Origin: Symsagittifera roscoffensis | Lineage: Eukaryota > Xenacoelomorpha > Acoela > Convolutidae | DNA: 64,000 nucleotides | Assembly: GCF_963678635.1 (NCBI RefSeq) | Contig: NC_087067.1 | Coordinates: 25,797,547 to 25,861,546 of the forward strand | Direction: 5' to 3' | Shown: one piece after another, positions 12,057 to 21,754 of the stretch | How the letters are laid out: the number at the start of each line of letters is the position of its first letter | Position numbering within the stretch: position 1 is the stretch's first letter | Notes under the pieces: model-generated | What the model was told of the DNA's origin: nothing | The model's input: the letters and a program-made list of their open reading frames with translations, nothing else | Database searches by the model: none | Made by a program: the position numbers and the translations under genes

Positions 12057-12404
12057 GTCATTTGACTGCTCTGTCCAAACCTATGGACGAGTTCATGCGA
12101 GACCCCTTCTGGCTGCTCAGGTGCAACATCACTGGCGACTTGGTCCTTCTAACTGCCTTCGAGGTCAACGCCCTGTACGACACGTTGCATGAAATGAACC
12201 ATGCCGTTCTGTACATGTTCCAGCCCTACCATCAGAAACCATCACTATCCATGAAAGCTTTGCATGAGATTGAAGGGTTCTCAATTCCAAAGGGAAACAG
12301 TCTCCAGTTTGACGAGATTGTTCATTATGCTGAGCTCAATATTTTTGCCGGCAATCTGTACTTCGAAAATGCGCAACAAGAAAGATGGATTTGCAGCTAT
12401 TTAG
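12057..12404 (+). CDS. DUF3638 protein, exon 4
   Basis: This exon encodes residues 1814-1930, beginning after gtttttag and ending at ttag|gtgaga. It reads GHLTALSKPMDEFMRDPFWL, then LVLLTAFEVNALYDTL, and ends with LNIFAGNLYFENAQQERWIC. The patterns LV.L.PFE.N.L and LNLFAGQLY......R.C.FLG are strong C-terminal signatures of DUF3638 proteins. Introns of 265 bp (11792-12056) and 193 bp (12405-12597) flank it and hold nothing else. Confidence -1.
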
Positions 12405-12597
12405 GTGAGATTAAAATACCCAAGGGAAACTGAGAACTACACCTCGTGATTAAACATATAAACTTGGTAATATTCATGAACAAACGCACAAAAACGGTAA
12501 ACGCGCAAAGCTAAATGGAAATTGCTCTTGTTTTCCCCCAGTTTCAGTTTGATAAAAGTGTATCTTGGTTTTTTGCTCATTGACTGCATATTTTCAG

Positions 12598-12857
12598 GTC
12601 TTTTGCCTCTCCCAAGAACAATTGAACAAAATGAGGCGTTCCAACAGAACCTTATAACTTCCCACGGGTTTGTAACACCTCACAACAGATGTCGAGTTCC
12701 ACCTGGAGCTGAGCTTTGGCAATCTTGTCCGTTCGAGACCAGTCCAGTGCAAACAGTGCTGGATTTGATCAGCATCCGAAACGTCGACATGCTCTATCCT
12801 TCTAGCCACATGCACAGACTTCTTTCAAGATGTCATTCGAACTTTGAAGATGTTTAA
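12598..12857 (+). CDS. DUF3638 protein, last exon
   Basis: This exon encodes residues 1930-2015 and the stop TAA at 12855-12857. The acceptor is gcatattttcag. It reads GLLPLPRTIEQNEAFQQN, then HGFVTPHNRC, then SPVQTVLDLISIRNVDM and SSHMHRLL. The pattern GFV.P..R...F..SPV..L..L...R......SHM...L is the usual C-terminus of the family. The five exons add up to 6048 coding bases from the Met at 12, an exact multiple of three, with no internal stop. Confidence -1.
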
Positions 12858-12897
12858 AGACGTGATGAGAAATAGAGCAATTTATAAAACTGGGGAA

Positions 12898-12903
12898 AAT
12901 AAA
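12898..12903 (+). terminator. Polyadenylation signal of the DUF3638 gene
   Basis: A canonical AATAAA lies about 40 bp after the stop codon in an AT-rich 3' UTR. It is the nearest consensus signal. The cleavage site cannot be placed from sequence. Confidence -1.
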
Positions 12904-13289
12904 ATAAGTTCAGTACTAATTTTTAAAACTCGTAATACGTATAACCAAGCCTAGAACATCAAACTTATTGTAATAGAAGCCCATATTGACTCAGACTAAA
13001 CTATCTATTATGAGATCAATGTTGTTGTTAAAAAAATACACTAATAAAAGACTAATATTAACTCATTTTAGTTTTACTGTGGCTAGTAGTTTACAGAGTG
13101 AAAACATGCAAATTAACGCACTTTTTCTATCATGCTTGTAAATTAAGAATTAGAAACAGCAATTATTCTCAATCACTGAGGTTTTGACCTGGGATAGTAT
13201 CTGTACTGTTCCAGTATTAGGTCACTATACAGTCAGTAATGAAACAACTGCAAGTGCAACTTAGCTGTAATCAGAGAATCAAATGGCAG
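12904..13289. other. 3' flank without recognisable content
   Basis: This AT-rich sequence lies between the end of the host gene and the microsatellite. No gene or repeat was recognised. Confidence -1.
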
Positions 13290-13462
13290 TACATACATAC
13301 ATATATGCATACATACCTCCATACATACATACATACATACATACATACATACATACATACATACATACATACATACATACATACATACATACATACATAC
13401 ATGCATACATACATACATGCATACATACATACATACATATATACATACATACATACATACAC
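13290..13462. repeat. (ACAT)n tetranucleotide microsatellite
   Basis: This is about 170 bp of ACAT/TACA repeats with a few interruptions (atatatgc, acctcc, acatgc). The repeat length makes all six frames stop-free, so the tyrosine/histidine-rich and cysteine/methionine-rich open frames here are artefacts. Confidence -1.
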
Positions 13463-13544
13463 AAAGTCGCAACATGTCAAGTTAAGTCAAAGAAAGTCGA
13501 AAGCAGAAATTATTAGACTAAAAAAGTTGAAAGCGGACAAAGAT

Positions 13545-14260
13545 AGACTGGCAACCCGCTCAATCACCTCAATATTGTTCGAGCCCTTGAAAATGCCGAA
13601 CACATTTTTTGTGGTCGAAACATTCAAAAATCATCTTGCTTGGGTCGAGCGTATTATTTGTGGTCGAGACACTGGAAAATTATCTAGTTTGAATCAAGCA
13701 CGAATGTTTGGTCGAGTGCAGTCTTAAACTTATTTTGCTAGAGTTGAGCGCGGTCGAGCACATAGTTTTTTGGTAGAGACATTAGAAAAATATTTTGTTT
13801 GGGTCGAGCATGATTGTATGGTCGAGTGCTGTCGAAAACATTTTTTGCTTGGGTCGAGAAAGTTTCGTCGGTCGAGCACTGTAAAAAACATTTTTTGCTT
13901 GGATCGAGACGGTAGAAACATACCGAGTTTTGGTCGAGTTGGTCGAAACATATCAATTTTTGGTCGAGATATTCGAAACATAAATGAGCACGTTGACCCG
14001 GGTACTGTCGCACTTCTAATTGAGTACAGCAACCAAACCGCAGCCGTTTTTACGGCAACAGTTATGATCACGGTCGCAACAGCTTACTATGGTCAAGCAC
14101 ATTTGTTTTGGTCGAGCGCGGTCAAAAAATAGCAAAGTTTAGTCAAGACGGTCGAAACATACCAATGTTTGGTCGAGACGGTAGAAACATACCAAATTTT
14201 GGTCGGGTTAGTCGAAACATATCAATTTTTGGTCGAGATATTCGAAACATAAAATGAGCA
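13545..14260 (+). repeat. Degenerate minisatellite with GGTCGAG core
   Basis: GGTCGAG or a one-base variant recurs about every 25-50 bp, usually followed by a gaaacata-like string. In the 3' half the unit is about 29-33 bp (ttttggtcgag....gtcgaaacatacca). In the 5' half units are longer and carry acattttttgcttgg. The repeat is imperfect and keeps open frames on both strands, which I read as shadows. Confidence -1.
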
Positions 14261-14338
14261 CCTCGACCCGGGTACTGTCCTAGGTCTGATTGAGTACGGC
14301 AACCAAACCGCAGCTGTTTTTACGGCAACAGTTATGAT
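13942..14338 (+). repeat. Direct duplication (about 127 bp, offset about 270 bp)
   Basis: 13942-14068 and 14211-14338 are close copies. Both run from gtcgaaacatatcaattttt through gacccgggtactgtc and caaccaaaccgcag to acggcaacagttatgat. They differ by scattered substitutions and overlap the GGTCGAG minisatellite. Confidence -1.
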
Positions 14339-14344
14339 GGATGG

Positions 14345-15618
14345 TTGATCAGTCAAATGACAAAACTTATTATCTTTAAATGAAATTTTTTCAGGTTGTA
14401 CGTTACTCATTTCAGGTTGTACGGTAATTGAACTTCTTGAAGCGCTTCTGAGAGTTTCTTATTAAGCAGTATATTATCTCGAATTTGCTATGTATTCCGT
14501 AAAAAGTTATATTTCGAAGTTCAAAACTAGCCAGTTTTGGTTGGTATTTACGCAATATGGAAGACGTGCTTAAGAAATGAAAACTTTATTAGCAATTTAT
14601 TAAAATTTGAAAAATAAAATTTGTTTTTTGATCATTTATTCACCTGTGTTACCTCAATTTTGTATCTTTTTTGTCTTTAGACTTTTGTTTTGAATATATC
14701 TGAAAAGTCAGGAAGTTATGTTTATATCGCAAGCCGTATTTTGTAAAGAAATACAACATTAGTTACAATTTTATCTGACTTTACGATGAATCATTTATTA
14801 AAAAAAATAGCTTTAACTTATCAAGATCCAGCTCAAAAGAAAGAGCTTAAGTTAAGAACTATCAGCAAAAAAGAGCAGATAACCTACATCCACAGTTTTC
14901 TATTTACGACCGTCAGATGTAATTGTTTTTTTTTTTAAATCATTGAATACGTGCTGTACAAATTTGAACAAAAGTTCCAATAAATTTCGGTTTAGAAGTC
15001 TCCCGAAAAATTAAACCAGAATTTCTGGAAGATTGCACCAAAGGACTTGCTTAAAAGGCTAAAAGTTTCGCTTGATTTACATGATAAACATTTTTGAACA
15101 AGTTTTTGAATACAGTTAATCCTTAAGTGTATTGAACTTTCGATGCATCCAGCTTTTCAACAAAAGTCTCGCGCAAAGATTGAAAGTTTATCTGGCTTTT
15201 CGAAAAACGTTTATAATGGAAGTTCTCATCATAACAAAAATCATTAAAATTATTTCGAAGAAAAATTAAAAATTCAATTTGGACGACAAAAGCATATAAA
15301 CAAGTTCTCATTTCTTGAAAGTTTTACTTGGATAAGTTTTTTAATGTAAAAGTTCACTGTTTGACTGAATCTGCCAATTTTTCTTCTCACGCTAGTGCTC
15401 CCACAAAATATATCCATCTTGAATGCAAAGCAATTGAAATGGGTGTACCTAAAACAAAGCCACATATTTTCCTACTTTTGACCGTTGAAGTAAAAAACAT
15501 TTTATTTCTTATATAATTACTTTAATTAGTTTATAGTTTCTCTAACTGTACGAACTAATGTCGTCCGGTTCAAAGACATGTCTAAAGGCCTTAGGGTTTC
15601 AATGCCGCCCCAGCCTCT
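14345..15618. other. AT-rich stretch without recognisable genes
   Basis: No coding or RNA gene is visible. Poly-A and poly-T runs are common. Short open frames (for example on both strands around 15123-15516) show no family resemblance. Confidence -1.
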
Positions 15619-17600
15619 GATTGGTATTGCATGCATTGTTTTATACAGCAAGTAAAGTGAAAAGGGTTCATACTCCCCCACAGACCTGTGTTTGTCTTTT
15701 TTTTTAATTTGAACTGGCATAATTTTGAGCAACGCTGACCACCTGATTAACTAGCTGGTAGCGTCGGCTATTCTTAGTGCTTTGGTGTCAAAAAGTTTAA
15801 TAAAAAAGTTTGTGTAATAATTCATTCATGGTCGTTTTTGCCGCTATTTTTTCCTGAAAAAAGTATCGCTTGGCCGTTTAACTGAGAAACTGAAATTCGG
15901 AAAAAAAAATTTTTTTGAACGTCCTGTCAGTTTCTGTCAGAATTACTGCCCAGGTTGCCTGCCCATGGAAGTCAATCCCTGGAGCATCCCTGGAGCCACG
16001 CCTAGCCAGGGGAAAAACCAGGTCAAAGTCTTGCAAGAACTTTCCTGGCTTTCCTAGATCAGTCTAAGAGTCAAGGGCTGCTTTTCAAAGAATTATGCTA
16101 GCAACCAGGGCTGGAATCCCAGGTTTTTTAATGCAAAATTTAGAATCGGCATTTGGCTACAAACCTGGCTGAAAGCTAAAAAAAATTGGTTTCGAGCGAG
16201 CTCACATAGGTAGGAAACCAACAGGAAGGTACATCTTTCATTCTTTCATCTGGAAATATATCGATTTTTTTTCGGATTATTTTTTATACAAAATTACATA
16301 CAGTAGGAGTTAAAAAACACTCCTCAACTAAGCAAGATAGTAAAAACGAAATTTCAATGCATTCAAAATTTAGTTTTTTGAAAAAACAACCAATAAGTTT
16401 TTTAGGACTTTTCAGACTTTTCGAAAAAAAACAAACTTGGACTTTTTAACTGCTTATGGATATAATGATGGGATATATATAGAGTGTTTCCTTAGGACAT
16501 ATCCCAAACAAAGTCCGATTGTTGCCAAGTTTTTGGTGAAACCTTTGCTTTTTTTTGACTCACAAGACTGGTTTACCAATATTTTTCTTTTTCATGAAAA
16601 CAAACGTTTTTTTGTTCTTACGTAAATCAGCTAAGATGAAACACCAAAGGTTAAGACAGGTTTATCTTAGTTGAAAAAAAATTCAAAAGTTTTTGAATTC
16701 TCGCCAGGACTCCTAGACAGATCCTTCTAGTAACTCCAGGATTGCCCTGTACCCTTTGATTTCCTATCAGGAAGTCTAAGGTTTTCCCCTGTCTAGTTAA
16801 CCCGGTTTGTGATGGTCCCTATTGCATTATGAACCAGATCCTGCCAATCGGCATCTTCTCCTAGCAGAAAGCTCTCGATCAGAAGATGCCAACCTTGCTG
16901 CACCTTATAAGGCTTGCGCTCAGAGGCTTTCGGTCGTATTTTACATAAAAACAAAACACGTGCTCAGAAGGGCCGAGCCGTCTTCTACATCCGAAGACTC
17001 ATGCTCGGAAGAGTCCAAATGTGCTGCACAAAAAAATCTCGTCTTCAGACAAAAATCATTATATTGCACCCGAACGACTGCGGAAGGATTGAAGCCTTCC
17101 GAGTAGTGACGATTGTACTGTTAGGGGTGAGTTGTAGCATTGGCTATGTCTCGACTTAAACTTTCGCATACTACCTGTTCTAAGTCTAGGTATGTTAGTT
17201 ACTTAGCCTAATGAGTCTTTTCGTTCCAGGTGCTAAGACGAGTGATGTAACGAAAGTTTTTGACGACAGTGCAAAAGTTCAGAAAAATATATCAATACTT
17301 GATTTTTTTTAAAAAGTGTTGAAAGTAGTTCTACTCAAGACTAAACACCGGGTGTGCCCAGTGATGAGAAAAATTTAATCCCTCTCAAGTATCTTTTTTC
17401 TAACATTATACCAAAAGTATAAGTCTTAAAAACCGACACACGCAAAAGACGACTGACGATTATATAGTAACACACCCTATAGGTGACAGCGATCTCTCGT
17501 ATCAGTATCAATTTACCATTGCAGCTTTATCAAATTACTTCCAAATTTTGAAATCATGCAATTTTTTTTCAAAAATAGCAGTGATAATTTCAAAATAGAA
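15619..17600 (+). repeat. Segmental-duplication block A, copy 1
   Basis: This block is nearly identical to 32765-34729 (offset 17,146 bp at the start). It begins at gattggtattgcatgc and runs into block B at cgaattaaaacg. It holds a foldback structure (16002-16796). It also has a short open frame kept in both copies (16914-17159 and 34044-34289, 81 codons, beginning MRSEAFGRILHKNKTR) that I do not recognise. Near-identity of the copies implies a recent duplication, so openness of the frame is not evidence of function. Confidence -1.
16002..16796. repeat. Imperfect foldback (inverted repeat) inside block A
   Basis: The left arm (16002-16072) begins ctagccaggggaaaa and ends near gtctaagagtc. 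The reverse complement of the right arm (16708-16796) begins ctagacaggggaaaa and ends near gtctaggagtc. The arms match in several separate blocks rather than continuously. The spacer of about 630 bp has no coding signal. It may be an old MITE or foldback element. The same structure is present in the second A copy (about 33146-33936). Confidence -1.
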
Positions 17601-17882
17601 CGAATTAAAACGAAAGAAAAAGACTTCCCTCAATTGGAACACTCCAAATGAAAGAAGCCCAGGACAATTGTCATCTCAAGTGAGTGTATTTTTGCTATTG
17701 CACTCACCGAGGTCTTCTTCCATATACCCTGCTATTGCTGCTTTTGCCCGAGCTGTCCTGTTAAGTAGCTCAGGGCAACGTTTGATCGAAAAAGTGTGTT
17801 TAACGTTTAATTCAAGCAAAAGCTCTACCACAGTCGGTCAGTCCAAGTGCACGACAGTAGCGTTCAATTATTACTATTCTCA

Positions 17883-17913
17883 GGTGAGCGTTTCTGAACC
17901 TAAAACGCTCACC
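17883..17913. repeat. Short perfect hairpin in block B
   Basis: ggtgagcgttt (17883-17893) and aaacgctcacc (17903-17913) are perfect reverse complements with a 9-base loop. A related but weaker gtgagtg/cactcac pair lies about 200 bp upstream. Copies at about 22037 and 35012 keep the hairpin with one or two mismatches, so it is not strictly conserved. Confidence -1.
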
Positions 17914-18692
17914 GAGTGATTTCCCGGGTTGCCCAAGTTTTCCTACCAAGCAGCTCAAGGCAGCCACGCAATCAAAATAGCAATCAAAAAAAGTTATTCG
18001 GGTACTTTGATGAACCCTTGTAGAATCCTAAGTCGCGATTCTCCGTGTCAAATACTCTAAATACTCCTAAAATACACACCCTTAAGGTAGTCAAGCTTCT
18101 TTTTTGAATCTAATGGGGTATTCAATGTGTCTTCTAATTTGCTTATTGGGTCACTTCGGAGGGTAATTCAGGCAACTAAGTTTCTTCTGAGGGTTCCCCA
18201 AATTTTTCTAAGGAGGGTTTTTAGGGGCTTATTACACTCCGGAGGGTTCTTTCGGAGGATTTCCTAAATTATCCGAAATTTCAATTTATTTTTTTAAAGG
18301 GGTCTCCAACTGGTGACTAAATGACTTTAAATTGGCTAAATTTGTTCCGGAGGATCGTTTTAACTTCTTCAGAGGATAACCTAAAATTTTCTGCTCAACT
18401 AACTCCGGAGAATTGCTTCGGAGAGCTCCCCAAAATCAACGAAATCCAGCGTTTTCTCAGCGGAAAGCCTCCAGCTGTGATCTAATTAGCTAAAAACAAG
18501 GTTAGTTGAGCTGGTCAATCTTCCTTGTAGAATAAAACTAAAAATTTACAAAAATTCTTTCGCTCAGAGGGTTCCTTGAATTTAGACCCCCAAAATGATA
18601 AATTCTAGAAAAAGTTTTAATTTCAAATCTCCTATACTAAAAACGATTATGGGTCAAAAATGAGCAAAAACGTCGATTTATGGTAGTAAAGT

Positions 18693-20246
18693 TATTCTAA
18701 TCAGTTTAGTAGTGTTTGAGAGATCAAAAAAACACGCGTTTGCTAGATTGGCCTTTTTTCAAGCCTATGGTTTTTAGCAATTTTTGTTGAAAGAGCTTAA
18801 ATTTGCTTGAAAAAAGTGCAGTATCCTTGTGCAGTATTGAAAAATGTCAAAAAACCGACCAAATTTGGTTTAAAAATAAAATTTTAGCAAAAACTATCGG
18901 TTTTGAACCCTCCACATCCTTCCTGCTCCGAGGGTTGTTCTAAACCTGTTGTTGTAACTGAGCTCATTTTGCTAGCAACCTTCTAGTGCAAAATTTTTTT
19001 ATCGCCATGTCTCAAAAAATTCAAAATTTTGATTTTCTAAAAGATCACCAAAAAGTTGGTCGAAAAAGACTCATTTTTTCGACTTCTCCTAATGCTTTCT
19101 CCGCGCGGTTTCTTTATATAAGGGTGATTGAACTATATAGCAGCACTGCGCACATGCTTTTTTTCGTGGGGAAAAGTTCGGATAACCTATATTTTGGGGT
19201 GAACGGTTGGACCAAAAATTGATATTTTTCGCTAAAATCAGGGTCTTTTGGGTCTAACACGGGAAATGAATAAAATAAAAATGGGTTTCAACCTAATAGT
19301 AGTAGTTTATTGTTGGTACTATAGCCCCTTTATACAGGATATCCAAAATAGGACACTTAACTTGGCATTTTGCAACCGATGGAGTGCAAAATTGGACCGG
19401 TCCGTTTGTGTCCACCAACAACAAAGTTTAGTGGGACGACACTAAAACGATACTAAAATTGTGCTTATAATATTCCAATCAGTTTAGTAGTGTTCGAGAG
19501 ATCAAAAAAAGACGCGTTTGCTAGATTGGCCTTTTTTCAAGCCTATGGTTTTTAGCAATTTTTGTTGAAAGAGCTTAAATTTGCTTGAAAAAAGTGCAGT
19601 ATCCTTGTGCAGTACTGAAAAATGTCAAAAAACCGACCAAATTTGGTTTAAAAATAAAATTTTAGCAAAAACTATCGGTTTTGAACCCTCCACATCCTTC
19701 CTGCTCCGAGGGTTGTTCTAAACCTGTTGTTGTAACTGAGCTCATTTTGCTAGCAACCTTCTAGTGCAAATTTTTTTTATCGCCTTGTCTCAAAAAATTC
19801 AAAATTTTGATTTTCTAAAAGATCACCAAAAAGTTGGTCGAAAAAGACTCATTGTTTCGACTTCTCCTAATGCTTTCTCCGCGCGGTTTCTTTATAAGGG
19901 TGATTGAACTATATAGCAGCACTGCGCACATGCTTTTTTTCGTGGGGAAAAGTTCGGATAACCTATATTTTGGGGTGAACGGTTGGACCAAAAATTGATA
20001 TTTTTCGCTAAAATCAGGGTCTTTTGGGTCTAACACGGGAAATGAATAAAATAAAAATTGGTTTCAACCTAATAGTAGTAGTTTATTGTTGGTACTATAG
20101 CCCCTTTATACAGGATATCCAAAATAGGACACTTAACTTGGCATTTTGCAACCGATGGAGGGCAAAATTGGACCGGTCCGATTGTGTCCACCAACACCAA
20201 AGTTTAGTGGGACGACACTAAAACGATACTAAAATTGTGCTTATAA
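18693..20246 (+). repeat. Nested 778-bp tandem duplication
   Basis: 18693-19470 and 19471-20246 are near-identical direct copies, starting tattctaatcagtttag and tattccaatcagtttag and ending gtgcttataa. The corresponding place in the other B copies (22853-23622 and about 35866-36675) has a single copy. The duplication therefore arose after or independently of the larger one. Confidence -1.
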
Positions 20247-21160
20247 TATCCAACAGTCGTTGTGGATGATATCCTTGTTGCCCCTGCTGTGACTGGAGCG
20301 CGTCTGACAGTTTGTCGCTCTAACCTCTGGTGACCGGCAAAATTATCATTTAAGTGCTTAATTACTCAAACAAAACTCAAAGGAAGGTACCTGAACAACA
20401 ACCAAAACATTTGATCTTTCGAACAGGAAAAATACAAATCAACCTAAAACAACAATAAATTGGAATTTGTATTCACATCTCGTCCGGAAAGAATATATAA
20501 ACTGTCATATCACGTTTTTTCACTGTATTTGGTCGTTTTCACTGTGTTTTACTGCTTTTTGAATGTTGTCGTTAATTTACTTGAACTTGAGTTGACTGAA
20601 TTTGTTTAATCTGTATGAAACAAGTTTTCACTTTTTCGGCATTTTGGTGGCTTTTAATTGGTGCGTGGCTGTCCCACGTCGCAAATATTTTTACGACAAG
20701 TGCGAAAAGAAAAATTAAGTGTCAAATGGCTTAAGTGGTCAAAAAAAATTTTTTATCCAGAACAACCCTCACGGTGAATATTTTAAATTTTTGAGAAGAA
20801 AGTAAAAAAGAATATGATGCCATTTATGGCACGCGGTGTGCTGAGGTAACGTTGATAAATTTTATTTTCTGATGTTAATTGTAAACTTATTGAACAACGC
20901 TGGATCACCTTTTGTTTATCACCCTGAGGTATGCGTTTAATGGGGACATTGATTAGGCTGTCCGGTGAGCATTTGGTTTTCCCAAGATGGCACAGCGGAA
21001 TCTTCTAGTGTACTGAAAAACTAGGTTCTTTAATTACGAATTCGAAACAAAAACGAAGGTCGAGTTATTTTTCAATATTCTAATTGAGCCAGGTGATCTC
21101 TGAGAAATAAAAAAAAACGGCCATTTTAATTGCAACACACACCCGGTGTTCAAGGACTGT

Positions 21161-21754
21161 TTCCGGTTACATCACGCGGACACGATAAGCTGCCTAAATG
21201 CGAGATCGAGTGGAGCCCGAAGGTGAGGTTGAACATAATATTCGGGACGGATCCGAAGTCTCCCGAGTAGAGGACATTAAGAAATAACGATGTTAATTCT
21301 CGGTGAGATCAGAGTTGGAGGCCCCGCGCCTAAGAATCCTTTCAAACTATTAACATCCTCTTAGCTGCTGTATTACTTTGAACGAATTTATTCTAACTCA
21401 TTACTAACTGAATATTTCAGAGCATGAGTAGTTGAGAGAGAGAAAAGAGTCAAGCCATCTCTAATTGCTCCGAGATATAGCTGTCATCATAAATATCTAC
21501 TGTGGTTTTCGTGGTTTTCAGCCATGTTTTTAGTAATAATCTTTCATAGTTTGTCTGGGGATCGAAGACCCAGCTATGTGGTTTTTTCCAAATGTAAACA
21601 AAAGCTAAGTGAAAATCGTTTGGCTGATAGTCTAAAAGCTGTAACACAATGGTTTGCACTTAAACAGGCTAAAAATTAACTGTCTAGGTCAACATCGTCA
21701 AAACCCACCGAATTAGGGCAACTGACTTGAGCCACCCGCTGTGTAATTTCCGTG
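21161..21754 (+). repeat. Conserved 3' half of block C, copy 1 of 7
   Basis: It begins ttccggttacatcacg and includes tggaggccccgcgcctaag. TACTAAC at 21402 followed by gaatatttcag (ends 21420) looks exactly like a branchpoint plus 3' splice site. The other copies start at 24544, 27694, 29358, 31044, 38582 and 41596. No known small RNA, tRNA or SINE head was recognised. Confidence -1.

Larger units (their letters stand above)
17601..21754 (+). repeat. Segmental-duplication blocks B+C, copy 1
   Basis: This is the first unit of a tandem pair with 21755-25136, bounded by cgaa on both sides. It is about 770 bp longer because of a nested 778-bp tandem duplication at 18693-20246. Its B part carries scattered cggagggt-type motifs (18160-18430) and small hairpins. 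Its C part ends with the conserved block carrying an acceptor-like string. No protein family is recognisable on either strand. Confidence -1.

Noticed and set aside
13233-13516. Long open frames on both strands rich in Tyr/His or Cys/Met
   Set aside because: They are produced by the (ACAT)n microsatellite, which has no stop codon in any frame.
13540-14340. Hammerhead ribozyme-like elements (GAAAC near GTC in a tandem repeat)
   Set aside because: The required CTGATGA core is absent from the repeat units.
16437-17919. Short open frames in blocks A/B as conserved small genes (present again at 33.5-35.2 kb)
   Set aside because: Conservation is explained by near-identity of whole duplicated blocks, including non-coding parts. 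No domain or signal is recognisable.
21161-21420. Possible snRNA, tRNA-derived SINE or spliced-leader gene in the half-C repeat
   Set aside because: No match by eye to U1, U2, U4, U5, U6, 7SL, 5S or tRNA A/B boxes. Only the acceptor-like string is convincing, so it is kept as a finding, not a gene.
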